A DNA stretch of 64,000 nt from Clostridia bacterium (GTDB lineage: Bacteria; Bacillota; Thermoanaerobacteria; Thermoanaerobacterales; Thermoanaerobacteraceae), in contig DULG01000077.1 in the NCBI GenBank assembly GCA_012840485.1, positions 1 to 64,000 of the forward strand, written 5' to 3'. The position numbers and the translations under genes were made by a program. The notes beneath the pieces were generated by a model. The model saw only the letters and a program-made list of their open reading frames with translations, was not told the DNA's origin and did not search any database. Of this stretch, positions 55,831 to 64,000 are shown one piece after another (within the stretch, counting starts at the first letter, position 1; the number at the start of each line of letters is the position of its first letter).

Positions 55831-58518
55831 TTACAGCAAACTTCCAAATTTTTTTACAAATCTCGTTTTAACGTATTGCGCCAAAGTCAAGTATGCAAGA
55901 AGCGTAGCTGCCAAGAACAAGAAGTATATTGCTGGTAGAGGCGTCATCCCAAGTTTAGCTCCAAAAGAAGTAAATGGCACAATCGTTCCTACTGTAACAG
56001 CTGCTGAGGTAAAAAGTAATAGTGGCCATGAAGCAATGCTTTGTATAAAAGGAATCTTCTCGGTCCTAAGCATGTGAACTACCATTGTTTGCGTCCATAA
56101 GCTTTCTACAAACCAGCCTGTTTGGAAAAGTGAAACAAATTGGAGTTTAAGTGCTTCAGGCAACAAGAAGTAAGAGCCACCTATAACCAACGGACCAATT
56201 ACAAAAAACATCAAAGCATAAGTGGTTATATCAAAAATTGAACTAGTAGGTCCAAACCATACCATGAAATTGCCTATATTTGCAGCATCCCATTTTCTTG
56301 GCTTTTGTATATACTCTTTATCCATTGTATCCCAAGGCACTGATGTCATTGACAAATCATAAGTTAAATTAAGGAAAAGAAGTTGCAATGGCTGCATTGG
56401 CAAAAAAGGCAAAAATGCACTTGCTACTAAAACTGAAAATACATTACCAAAATTAGAACTCGATGTAATTGCAATGTATTTCATAATATTTCCAAAAATT
56501 TTGCGCCCTTCTACAACTCCCTCTTCTAATACCGTAAGACTTTTTTCTAAAAGTATTATATCTGCTGATTCTTTTGCAATATCTACTGCAGAGTCAACAG
56601 AAATTCCAACATCGGCTTCTCTTAGTGCAGACGCATCATTAATTCCGTCCCCCATATATCCAACAATGTGGCCTTTGCTTTGTAAGGCCTTTATTATTCT
56701 CGATTTTTGCATAGGAGAAAGTTTTGCAAAAATTGTCGTCTTTTCTGCTACTTCTGCTAATTCTTCATCTGTCATATTCTCTATTTCATTTCCTAATAGA
56801 ATATTCTCTACAGCAATACCCACTTCTTTACAGATTTTCTTTGTCACTATTTCATTGTCACCAGTGAGAATTTTTACATCTACTCCATGTTCTTTTAAGG
56901 CTTTTATCGCATAAGGTGCAGATTCTTTTGGCGGGTCTAGAAAACCTATATAACCCATGAGAACCATCTTACTTTCATCCGCCACACTGAAAACTCCCTC
57001 TGGTGGAACATCATTTTTTTGAGCTACGGCAAGTACCCTCATTCCGTCTTCATTTAATTTTCTTACCATTTCTCTTACTTCTTGGCGTATTTCATCTGTC
57101 AAAGGAACAACTTCACCTTTGTACTCAGCGTATTCGCAGATGGAAAGCACTTCTTCAACGGCGCCTTTCGTTACAAGCTGCCTTTTCCCACCTTCGCTCT
57201 CTAAAACTACAGACATTCTTCGTCTTACAAAATCAAAGGGTATCTCATCAACTTTTTTGTATATTTTATCTAAACCATTAAAGCCCTTTTCAACTCCATA
57301 CTCCAAAATAGCTACATCCATCAAGTTCCTTAGACCTGTTTGATAATAACTGTTAAGATATGCATGTCTTAAAACTCTGTCATCTTCATTTCCATGTATA
57401 TCAAGATGTTTTTCTACAACTATTTTGTTTAATGTCAAAGTGCCAGTCTTATCAGTACAAAGTATATCCATTGCTCCGAAATTTTGAATAGCATCTAATC
57501 TCTTGACAATTGTCTTATGTTTTGCCATTGTCACAGCACCTTTAGCAAGGTTTGTAGTGACTATCATTGGAAGCATTTCGGGAGTAAGTCCAACAGCTAC
57601 AGCCAAGGCAAAAAGCAATGCATCCAACCAATTACCCTTTGTAAGGCCATTTATCACAAAAACAATTGGAAACATAACTGCCATAAACTTGATAAGCACT
57701 TTGCTGACATTGTTAATACCCTTTTCAAAACTTGTCATTGCCCTATGCCCTACAAGGGACTTTGCCATTGAACCAAAATAAGTACGGTCACCTGTTGAAA
57801 GAACTACAGCAATAGCAGAGCCACTTACTACATTGGTACCCATAAAGCATATATTTTCTAAGTCTGAGAGGTTTAAATCCTTAGCTTTCCTTTTTTCTTC
57901 TTTTAAATCCGGATATTTCTCAACTGGTTCAGATTCTCCTGACAAGGTCGCTTGGTTTATGAATAAGTCCTTGGAAGTAATAACCCTAACATCTGCAGGT
58001 ACCATATCTCCTGCTGCCAAATGTATTATATCACCAGGTACTATTTCTTCCATTTTTATTTCTCTCTCACCTGTATCTTTGCGAATAACTGCAGCAGTCG
58101 TGTGAACAAGGGCTTTCAATTTTTCCGCTTCTATATTGGAGCGGTACTCTTGAACAAAGCGAAGCAGTCCACTAACCGTTACCATTATAGAGATAATAAT
58201 TATGGTGCTCCAATCTCTGTCTTGAGGTGCAGTAAAAAGTACATCAGTTATATATGACACAATTGCCAAAAATACCAATATACCTATGAAGGGATTAATA
58301 AAAGCTTTAATCAATTGAATATACCAAGGAGCTGGTTTTTCATGGGCTACTTCATTTAACCCATACATTTCAAGTCTATCTTCTGCTTCCTCAGAAGTCA
58401 AACCTTCTCTGTCTGTGCCTAATTGTGCCAAAACTTCATCTACATCTTTTTTCGCAAACTCAATTAATTGGGTAAGTATCGTATCTGTGAATCCATTTTT
58501 CTTTGCGATTTTGATCAT
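55831..58518 (-). CDS. mgtA: magnesium-transporting P-type ATPase
   Basis: 895 residues, P3B type. Cation-ATPase N-terminal domain, actuator TLSGESEPVEK, phosphorylation motif CTDKTGTLT, ATP-domain VTKGAVEEV, hinge MGDGINDASAL, and about ten membrane helices. It imports Mg2+ with ATP. Two or three upstream ATGs are in frame; 58518 is preferred because GGAGG is 9 nt away. Controlled by the M-box riboswitch at 58905-59040; 310 nt with a small ORF and large inverted repeat lie between. Confidence 0.93.
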   Translation of the reverse strand: MIKIAKKNGFTDTILTQLIEFAKKDVDEVLAQLGTDREGLTSEEAEDRLEMYGLNEVAHEKPAPWYIQLIKAFINPFIGILVFLAIVSYITDVLFTAPQDRDWSTIIIISIMVTVSGLLRFVQEYRSNIEAEKLKALVHTTAAVIRKDTGEREIKMEEIVPGDIIHLAAGDMVPADVRVITSKDLFINQATLSGESEPVEKYPDLKEEKRKAKDLNLSDLENICFMGTNVVSGSAIAVVLSTGDRTYFGSMAKSLVGHRAMTSFEKGINNVSKVLIKFMAVMFPIVFVINGLTKGNWLDALLFALAVAVGLTPEMLPMIVTTNLAKGAVTMAKHKTIVKRLDAIQNFGAMDILCTDKTGTLTLNKIVVEKHLDIHGNEDDRVLRHAYLNSYYQTGLRNLMDVAILEYGVEKGFNGLDKIYKKVDEIPFDFVRRRMSVVLESEGGKRQLVTKGAVEEVLSICEYAEYKGEVVPLTDEIRQEVREMVRKLNEDGMRVLAVAQKNDVPPEGVFSVADESKMVLMGYIGFLDPPKESAPYAIKALKEHGVDVKILTGDNEIVTKKICKEVGIAVENILLGNEIENMTDEELAEVAEKTTIFAKLSPMQKSRIIKALQSKGHIVGYMGDGINDASALREADVGISVDSAVDIAKESADIILLEKSLTVLEEGVVEGRKIFGNIMKYIAITSSSNFGNVFSVLVASAFLPFLPMQPLQLLFLNLTYDLSMTSVPWDTMDKEYIQKPRKWDAANIGNFMVWFGPTSSIFDITTYALMFFVIGPLVIGGSYFLLPEALKLQFVSLFQTGWFVESLWTQTMVVHMLRTEKIPFIQSIASWPLLLFTSAAVTVGTIVPFTSFGAKLGMTPLPAIYFLFLAATLLAYLTLAQYVKTRFVKKFGSLL

Positions 58519-58649
58519 TTCCATACACCTCCAAAACACAATAATAGACTAAGGCTGCTGAGTCTTTTGCAACCTTACAGTTACAGTATTTGTTTTTTTG
58601 TGAAAAACTTTCGCACTTAGACGATGGAATTAAAAGGAATTGTTTTGGA

Positions 58650-58792
58650 GGTATATGTAATAGGACACCAAAAGAAGGGATAAATAGGCATTTTAAGAAA
58701 TAGCAAAATTTATTGAAAAGGCCACGTGTGAGAAGAATGGACGTGGCCTCAAACTATGCCCATCCTTCTTCAATGTCATATTACATATACCT
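58650..58792. repeat. large interrupted inverted repeat in the mgtA leader
   Basis: GGTATATGTAATA (58650-58662) pairs with TATTACATATACC (58780-58792). Pairing continues inward with bulges through GGACA/TGTC, GAAGGGAT/ATCCTTC and GGCAT/ATGCC. The loop carries a GGCCACGT / ACGTGGCC hairpin (58719-58747) followed by TTTT on the minus strand. The small ORF lies mostly inside it. Confidence 0.75.
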
Positions 58793-58824
58793 TTATAGCT
58801 TTTACTACTACCTCCACCGTCCAT
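58693..58824 (-). CDS. 43-codon ORF between the M-box and mgtA
   Basis: ATG 58824 has GGAGGTG 6 nt upstream, the best ribosome site in the leader. The product is 43 residues, starts MDGGGSSKSYKG, has a basic middle and a hydrophobic end (FFSHVAFSINFAI). It begins just past the riboswitch terminator, so it is made only when Mg2+ is low. It could be a small membrane-associated partner of MgtA or a leader peptide. I recognise no family. Confidence 0.5.
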   Translation of the reverse strand: MDGGGSSKSYKGICNMTLKKDGHSLRPRPFFSHVAFSINFAIS

Positions 58825-58852
58825 TCTTCTCACCTCCGTTTTTTCGCAAATT

Positions 58853-58885
58853 AAAAAACCTCTCAACGAATGAAAGAGGTTTTTT
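58853..58885 (-). terminator. M-box expression-platform terminator
   Basis: AAAAAACCTCTTTC...GAGAGGTTTTTT on the minus strand. The competing antiterminator pairs CTCAACGAAT (58895-58904) with ATTCGTTGAG inside the terminator. Mg2+-bound aptamer should favour termination. Confidence 0.9.
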
Positions 58886-58904
58886 AACATTTCAATTCGT
58901 TGAG

Positions 58905-59040
58905 CTTTGGCACTATACAGCTTTGGAGCATCCTCCAGCTGCATTAAGTAAAACCTTAATTCGGTAATACTTGTTGACCCGTTAGCATCTCTCGATGTTT
59001 CCGGGCAGCAGCGTATATCTGTATAGGAGCCTCACCTAAC
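58905..59040 (-). ncRNA. M-box (ykoK leader) Mg2+ riboswitch
   Basis: The minus strand carries the M-box landmarks in order: TTAGGTGAGGCTCCTATACAG, CGCTGCTGCCCGGAAACATCG, ATGCTAACGGGTCAACAAGT, and TTAATGCAGCTGGAGGATGC, closing with GCTGTATAGTGCC. P1 is CTATACAG/CTGTATAG. It precedes a Mg2+ ATPase. Confidence 0.97.
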
Positions 59041-59066
59041 GATTGTATTAACTTGTGCCCTTCTAC

Positions 59067-59095
59067 ATTATATTCTTCTATTTACAATCTGTCAA
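59067..59095 (-). promoter_or_regulatory. promoter of the M-box-mgtA transcript
   Basis: TTGACA, 17 nt, TATAAT: both hexamers perfect. The start lies about 20 nt before the aptamer. Confidence 0.93.
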
Positions 59096-59113
59096 TCTAT
59101 TTTGAAAAATTTT

Positions 59114-59650
59114 TTACAAAAACAACTTTGTAGCTATAAAATGGGTTAGATAAGAAAAAGTAATACCTATCGTTGAGCCCATTAATACATCTGAAGGATA
59201 ATGCAGTCCAATGTATATCCTTGAAATCCCTACAAGTACTGCCAGCGAAATAAAGAACAGTGCAAGGCTTGGAAAAAACATTGAAAAAGTCATAGCAAGT
59301 GAAAAACTGGCAGTAGCGTGACCTGAAGGAAAAGAATAATCTTTTAAAAGATGTTTAAAAGTATTTGTATTAGCTAATACCATATAAGGCCTTGGTCTTG
59401 TATATTTTCTTTTTAAGAGCTGAACAAACAAATGGCTGCTTACAAGAGCAGTTAAAGCTTCTAAAGCAGAGGCTTTCACATTGTTTTTTCCGAAAAATAT
59501 TAAAGATAAGCAAGAAAATATTGTAAAAAAAGGACCTCCTATATGAGTTATTTTAGGCATTATTTTGTCCAATATATTACATTTTATTCTTTTGTTTATA
59601 TAGAAAAAAATGTTTTTGTCTTTGTCAAGAAGCACTCTTTTTATTTGCAT
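59114..59650 (-). CDS. PAP2-family phosphatase
   Basis: 178 residues, five or six membrane helices. PAP2 motifs: KRKYTRPRP, PSGHATASFS, and SRIYIGLHYPSDVLMG. Probably an undecaprenyl-diphosphate or phosphatidate phosphatase. ATG at 59650 with GGAGGGG 9 nt upstream. Directly follows the remnant of another envelope gene. Confidence 0.9.
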   Translation of the reverse strand: MQIKRVLLDKDKNIFFYINKRIKCNILDKIMPKITHIGGPFFTIFSCLSLIFFGKNNVKASALEALTALVSSHLFVQLLKRKYTRPRPYMVLANTNTFKHLLKDYSFPSGHATASFSLAMTFSMFFPSLALFFISLAVLVGISRIYIGLHYPSDVLMGSTIGITFSYLTHFIATKLFL

Positions 59651-59656
59651 CAGCAA

Positions 59657-59935
59657 AATCCCCTCCCTATAATCTCATTTCACTAATGCTTTCATCGAAA
59701 TTTTTCAGCACAATTTCACACACTCTATCAGCGGAATTTTTATAAACCAATTCTTCCATTCTTTTTTCATATACTTAAGTTTATCAAGGTTTTCAAACAA
59801 CAATTCTCTTAACTTTCAAAAGGATTTTATATTCTTTATATCTACAATTATATATACATTATCGTACTTTTCAAAAGCTTTTTCAACAGCCTTTGCTACT
59901 CTTTTATGGCCTGTTCCTATTTATCCATGGGCTTT
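59657..59935 (-). pseudogene. remnant of a glycosyltransferase-like gene
   Basis: The minus strand reads IGTGHKRVAKAVEKAFEKYDNVYIIVDI without its start, matching the Gly-rich His motif at the head of MGDG-synthase/UgtP-type glycosyltransferases. Next comes a frameshifted stretch, and then EKRMEELVYKNSADRVCEIVLKNF to a stop at 59657, likely the old C-terminus. Most of the middle is gone. Confidence 0.45.
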
Positions 59936-60063
59936 CCCATAACCTTTGATTAAATTATCTTATGATAACATTAAAAAAACATTATAGGGATGTTAATTTT
60001 ATGTTAAATTTTTTCTTACAAAATATTATACCATTATTTTGGCTATCCATTGAAAAAAAATAA

Positions 60064-60083
60064 AAAAGGGGAAATACCCCTTT
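60064..60083 (-). terminator. terminator after thiT
   Basis: AAAGGGG-TATTT-CCCCTTTTTT on the minus strand, overlapping the stop codon. Confidence 0.88.
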
Positions 60084-60720
60084 AAGCAATTGCTTTCTTT
60101 TTAATTTCCTCGATAGCATTTCTAACTTGAGGAATTAGTGAAACTGCAAAACATATTGCCACTTCTACACCTATTATGCTTCCATTAACTAAAAGTGAAT
60201 AAACTATAGGACTCATTCCTTTTGGCGCATAGCTTGCAAAAAAGAATACTCCGGATAAAAAGTGAGAGAAAAATCGTCCAAATCCGCCGACTAAAATTCC
60301 CAAACTCAGGTTTTTTCTAAAAAAGCCAGCAAGTCCTAATGCACCAAAAGCCAAAGGATAGTCAAGCAAAACTTGCACCCACTGGACTATAAAAGGGTCT
60401 TGAATGAGTTGTAAAAGCCCATAGGCCATCCCAACCACAATGCCTGGTCCTGCTCCATAATAATAGGCAAACACAAATAAAGGAAGCATACTGGCAGGTG
60501 TAATAGAACCTCCTTGAGGCCAGTGGTAAAACCTTATATAGGATAGCACAAAAGCGATGGCAATTGAAAGAGCCCCATAGACAAGCATCTTTGTGTCAAA
60601 TTTGACACTTCTTCGCATCAGATATAAAAGAAAAGCTGCCAATAAAATTGCCAATATAACTGATAAGGTCACTGGTTTTATTTTGGCAAAATCAGAAAAT
60701 ATACTTATAATGTAGGACAT
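60082..60720 (-). CDS. thiT: thiamine transporter ThiT (ECF S component)
   Basis: 212 residues, six helices. ThiT landmarks: YIRFYHWPQGGSITPASMLPLF (thiamine-binding Trp and Tyr region), GIVVGMAYGLLQLIQDPFIVQWVQVLLDYPLAF. It captures thiamine and works with a shared ECF energising module located elsewhere. ATG 60720 with GGAGGTG upstream; preceded by a TPP riboswitch. Confidence 0.95.
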   Translation of the reverse strand: MSYIISIFSDFAKIKPVTLSVILAILLAAFLLYLMRRSVKFDTKMLVYGALSIAIAFVLSYIRFYHWPQGGSITPASMLPLFVFAYYYGAGPGIVVGMAYGLLQLIQDPFIVQWVQVLLDYPLAFGALGLAGFFRKNLSLGILVGGFGRFFSHFLSGVFFFASYAPKGMSPIVYSLLVNGSIIGVEVAICFAVSLIPQVRNAIEEIKKKAIA

Positions 60721-60762
60721 AATAAAAAACACCTCCATGATATTTAGAGGCTATGTTCGCTG

Positions 60763-60792
60763 AAAAAAAATACCGCGAAATGCGGTATTTTT
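60763..60792 (-). terminator. TPP riboswitch terminator
   Basis: AATACCGC / GCGGTATT with T8 on the minus strand. Its left arm can pair instead with ATGCGG at the aptamer's 3' end (CCGCAT partner), giving the switch. Confidence 0.9.
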
Positions 60793-60793
60793 G

Positions 60794-60885
60794 AGCCGCA
60801 TTCCCTACGGAGGCATTACCCTCATCAGGTTCCAAGGGTTTGGCATCAATGCCATCTCAGCCATTAAGGCTCCCCCAGCGGACAT
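60794..60885 (-). ncRNA. TPP riboswitch (THI element)
   Basis: The minus strand has CTGGGGGAGCC, GGCTGAGATGGCA, AAACCCTTGGAACCTGATGAGG and GTAATGCCTCCGTAGGGAATG, the complete THI box. It precedes thiT. Confidence 0.97.
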
Positions 60886-60910
60886 AACCACCTATTTTGT
60901 TTTCACCTTT

Positions 60911-60939
60911 AATTTATCATTTTCTGTAGTCTGTGTCAA
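60911..60939 (-). promoter_or_regulatory. promoter of the TPP riboswitch-thiT transcript
   Basis: TTGACA, 17 nt, TAAATT on the minus strand, about 25 nt before the aptamer. Confidence 0.82.
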
Positions 60940-61008
60940 GAATAATTATCAAATGCGGATGGCCAAGCTTTGTAGGTTGCTGACGTTTTGCACACACATC
61001 AAATGGTA

Positions 61009-62892
61009 TTAACTTGCCATTTCTTCCTCTTTTTCAAACTGACTGTTATAGAGACTTGCATAAAAACCGCCTTTTTTAAGAAGCTCTTCGTGGGTACCTT
61101 GCTCTATAATATCTCCATGGTTCATGACAAGTATCAAGTCAGCATCCCTTATCGTAGAAAGCCTATGAGCGATTATAAAGCTTGTGCGCCCTTTCATAAG
61201 ATAATCCATCGCTTTTTGTATTTGTATTTCTGTAAGGGTATCTACAGAGCTTGTAGCCTCATCAAGTATAAGAATCTTTGGATCTTTCAAAATAGCTCTT
61301 GCTATAGTTAGTAACTGCTTTTGCCCTTGAGAAATATTTGTGGTCTCTTCATTTAATACCATGTTATAGCCCCCTGGCAATGTCCTTACAAAACTGTCAA
61401 CATGAGCTGCCTTAGCAGCTTTTATAACTTCCTCATCAGTAGCATCGAGACGGCCATATCTTATATTGTCCATAATAGTACCATTGTAAAGCCAAGTATC
61501 CTGAAGCACCATGCCAAAAAGTGAGCGCAAATCTTCTCTCGTAAAATCTCTTATATCATGCCCGTCAATCAAAATAGCTCCTTCATTCACATCGTAAAAG
61601 CGCATTAAAAGTTTCACTATAGTAGTCTTTCCTGCTCCAGTAGGACCGACAATTGCAACTTTTTGTCCTGCCTTAATAGAAGCTGAAAAGTTATTTATCA
61701 CCATTTTATCAGGTCTATATCCAAAACGAACATTTCTAAATTCAACATTGCCTTTTATATCTTCAACTTTTACAGGCTGTGGATTATCTGAAACTTCCTC
61801 TTCTTCCTCCAAAAACTCAAATACTCTTTCTGCACAGGCAGCAGTTTGTTGCAGTATATTGGAAATATTTGCAATCTGGGCAATAGGCTGTGTAAAAGAT
61901 CGGATGTACTGTATAAACGCCTGAATATCCCCCACTTCTATTGCATTTTTTATGACCAACCAACTACCCAAAACTGTAACCGCCACATAACCCAAGTTTC
62001 CTATTACATTCATAAGTGGCATCATAATACCTGTCAAAAACTGTGACTTCCAAGCTGCTCCATACAAAGTGTTATTTAATACATCAAACTTTTCAATGCT
62101 CTTTTTCTCTCCATTAAAAGCCTTTACTATATTATGGCCTCCATATACTTCCTCCACATGACCATTTACATGCCCTAAATAATCCTGCTGCTCTCTAAAA
62201 TACATTTGTGAATGTTTGACAATAAAGGCAATTACCAAAGAAGACAAAGGAATTATCAAAAGCGCCACTAAAGTCATAAGCCAGTTTATGGTAAACATCA
62301 TAATCAAAACGCCTACTACTGTCGTCACAGAAGTAATTATCTGAGTCAAGCTTTGATTGAGAGTCTGAGTAATTGTATCCACATCATTTGTAATACGTGA
62401 CAATATTTCCCCTTGATTTGTGCTTTCAAAATATTTCAAAGGCAGGCGGTTAATTTTTTCAGAAATTTCTTTTCTAAATCTATAGGTAACTTTCATCGCA
62501 ACCCCAGACATTATCCATCCTTGCAGGTATCCGAATAAAGCACTTAAACCATATAAGCCTATGAGAATTAGAATTATCTTTCCTACATATTCAAAGTCTA
62601 TGCCACTGCCTTGCCCTGTTATTTTATTCATTACACCTTCAAAAATTTTGGTTATGGCTTTACTGAGTATTTTAGGACCCGCAATGGAGAAGGAAGCACT
62701 AAGAGCTGCTAATATAAATACACTTATTATAGAAATTTTATAAGCTGATAAATATTTTATCAACTTTTTCACTGTGCCTTTAAAATCTCGCGCTTTTTCT
62801 CCACCGCGAACCATGCCATGGGGACCGCCTCCCATTCCTGGCCCGCGAAGTCTGGGCATCTGTTTGGGGTCTATTCTTCTATTTTCACTCAT
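61009..62892 (-). CDS. ABC exporter half-transporter, second of a pair
   Basis: 627 residues. Six-helix exporter membrane domain (about 60-345) after a Gly/Arg-rich N-terminal extension, then ATPase with Walker A GPTGAGKTT, signature ISQGQKQL (NISQG in place of LSGGQ), Walker B LILDEATSSVD, H-loop IAHRLST. The start overlaps the upstream partner by 4 nt, so the two likely form a heterodimeric multidrug-type exporter (YheI/YheH or LmrCD-like). Confidence 0.92.
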   Translation of the reverse strand: MSENRRIDPKQMPRLRGPGMGGGPHGMVRGGEKARDFKGTVKKLIKYLSAYKISIISVFILAALSASFSIAGPKILSKAITKIFEGVMNKITGQGSGIDFEYVGKIILILIGLYGLSALFGYLQGWIMSGVAMKVTYRFRKEISEKINRLPLKYFESTNQGEILSRITNDVDTITQTLNQSLTQIITSVTTVVGVLIMMFTINWLMTLVALLIIPLSSLVIAFIVKHSQMYFREQQDYLGHVNGHVEEVYGGHNIVKAFNGEKKSIEKFDVLNNTLYGAAWKSQFLTGIMMPLMNVIGNLGYVAVTVLGSWLVIKNAIEVGDIQAFIQYIRSFTQPIAQIANISNILQQTAACAERVFEFLEEEEEVSDNPQPVKVEDIKGNVEFRNVRFGYRPDKMVINNFSASIKAGQKVAIVGPTGAGKTTIVKLLMRFYDVNEGAILIDGHDIRDFTREDLRSLFGMVLQDTWLYNGTIMDNIRYGRLDATDEEVIKAAKAAHVDSFVRTLPGGYNMVLNEETTNISQGQKQLLTIARAILKDPKILILDEATSSVDTLTEIQIQKAMDYLMKGRTSFIIAHRLSTIRDADLILVMNHGDIIEQGTHEELLKKGGFYASLYNSQFEKEEEMAS

Positions 62893-64000
62893 GCCAATTC
62901 CTCCTCCGACAGCTGTGATAAAGCTATTTCTCTGTAAGTTTGACAGTTTTTAAGTAGGTCTTTGTGTTTCCCTATGCCCACAATTTTACCTTCTTCAAGC
63001 ACTATTATTTGGTCTGCATGCAAAAGAGTTGACACCCTTTGTGACACCATTATAACAGTGCTTGATTTTAGCCTTTCTCTTAAGGCTTTCCTTAAAGCTG
63101 ACTCTGTTTTGAAGTCAAGAGCTGAAAAACTTTCATCAAAAATGTATATTTCAGGCTTTTTAACAAGAGCACGAGCAATGGAAAGCCTCTGCTTTTGCCC
63201 TCCTGAAACGTTTGTTCCTCCTTGTGCAATCTCTGAATCAAATTTCTTGGTCTTTTCATTTATAAATTCCATTGCTTGTGCAATTTCTGCTGCTTCTTTT
63301 ACTTCCTCGTCCGTAGCCTGGTCATTTCCGTATTTCAAATTTGATTTAATTGTACCACTGAAAAGCCAACTTTTTTGGGGTACATATCCTATTCTGCTGC
63401 GTAAATCTTCCTGCCTTACCTCTCTTACATCTACACCATCAACCAAAACCTGTCCTTCTGTCACATCGTAAAATCTCAAGATCAAATTCACTAAGGTACT
63501 CTTTCCAGAACCTGTTCTTCCTATTATGCCTACTGTCTGCCCTGGCAAAACCTTGAAGTTTATATCCTTTAAAGCGTATTCTTCAGCACCTGGATATTTA
63601 AAAGATACATTCCTAAATTCTACAGTTCCAGCCATATTTTCATTAAATTGTTTTGGATTTTCTGGGTCTTTTATAGAAGGCTCTGTAGCCAAAACCTCAG
63701 CAATACGCTCTGCCGATACTGATGCTCTTGGTATCATTATAAACAGCATTGAGAACATCAAAAATGCAAAGATAATCTGTATAGCGTATTGCATAAATGC
63801 CATCATGTCTCCAACTTGCATGCTGGAATTTTGGATTTGGTGAGCTCCTACCCATACTATCAAAAGAGTAATTCCATTCATCACAAGCATCATAGATGGA
63901 AATATAAATGCCATAGCACGATTTACAAAAAGCCCTACTTTTGTAATATCTTGATTAGCTTTGTCAAAGCGCTCTTCTTCAAATTTTTGATTATTAAAAG
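62889..64000 (-). CDS. ABC exporter half-transporter, first of a pair (partial)
   Basis: The gene runs past the right edge; its frame stays open to 64000. Visible: the end of the membrane domain and a complete ATPase with Walker A GRTGSGKST, signature VSGGQKQRLS, Walker B IYIFDESFSALD, and a Gln instead of His in the switch loop (VSQRVST). Degenerate sites in one half are typical of heterodimeric exporters. Confidence 0.92.
   Translation of the reverse strand, partial: FNNQKFEEERFDKANQDITKVGLFVNRAMAFIFPSMMLVMNGITLLIVWVGAHQIQNSSMQVGDMMAFMQYAIQIIFAFLMFSMLFIMIPRASVSAERIAEVLATEPSIKDPENPKQFNENMAGTVEFRNVSFKYPGAEEYALKDINFKVLPGQTVGIIGRTGSGKSTLVNLILRFYDVTEGQVLVDGVDVREVRQEDLRSRIGYVPQKSWLFSGTIKSNLKYGNDQATDEEVKEAAEIAQAMEFINEKTKKFDSEIAQGGTNVSGGQKQRLSIARALVKKPEIYIFDESFSALDFKTESALRKALRERLKSSTVIMVSQRVSTLLHADQIIVLEEGKIVGIGKHKDLLKNCQTYREIALSQLSEEELA

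Noticed and set aside
58825-58944. Upstream extension of the 43-codon ORF to an 83-codon frame
   Set aside because: The added part is M-box riboswitch and terminator sequence; the internal ATG at 58824 has the real ribosome site.

Overview
The window comes from a low-GC, thermophilic, spore-forming, fermentative Firmicute of the Thermoanaerobacter/Caldanaerobacter group. The evidence is the Thermoanaerobacter-type secondary alcohol dehydrogenase AdhB next to AdhA and NfnAB, a sporulation gene string (yabP, yabQ, spoIID-like), HydF, desulfoferrodoxin, strong GGAGG ribosome sites and frequent TTG/GTG starts. Species cannot be fixed from the sequence alone.

Layout. 1-664: start of a ROK repressor and a tRNA block (Leu, fMet, Met). 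0.7-9.8 kb: a mazG-hup-rqcP-spoIID-yabP ... yabQ-divIC-yabR-ppx string on the minus strand, interrupted by a CBS-type pyrophosphatase on the plus strand. 9.9-16.5 kb: XRE/TPR regulator with an exporter, hydF, a two-component system and superoxide reductase. 16.5-20.2 kb: an unexplained operon of a GPH transporter, an intact nitrilase, a nitrilase lacking all three catalytic residues, and a leading gene broken by three frameshifts. 20.3-25.4 kb: ferritin, phosphoglycerate mutase, and two overlapping MutS-like ATPases behind a clear fluoride riboswitch. 25.8-30.8 kb: lipoprotein, ECF sigma/anti-sigma pair, GntR-ABC operon with a near-perfect promoter inside its operator. 31-44 kb: oligoendopeptidase F and the arginine operon argC-J-B-D-carA-carB-argG-argH. 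44.3-52.7 kb: a redox/ethanol module (PP2C phosphatase, sensory [FeFe]-hydrogenase-like protein, AdhA, AdhB, NfnAB). It lies between a decayed copy of the 3' end of an MFS gene (44.34-44.50 kb) and the intact gene (52.8-53.9 kb). 54-64 kb: two small membrane/coiled-coil proteins with an ArsR-type regulator, a broken AcoR-like regulator, M-box-controlled mgtA with an extra 43-codon ORF, PAP2 phosphatase, a glycosyltransferase remnant, TPP-controlled thiT, and a heterodimeric ABC exporter running off the end.

Working together: AdhA/AdhB with NfnAB and the hydrogenase-sensor pair form a reductant-disposal neighbourhood (NADPH supply, ethanol formation, hydrogen/redox sensing), with a Rex-like site at the adhA promoter. 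Three ligand-sensing RNAs (fluoride, Mg2+, TPP) each have a sigma-A-type promoter and a readable terminator switch. The most interesting items are the fluoride-riboswitch MutS pair, the small ORF and large inverted repeat between the M-box and mgtA, the catalytically dead nitrilase beside a live one, and the duplicated MFS tail bordering the redox module.
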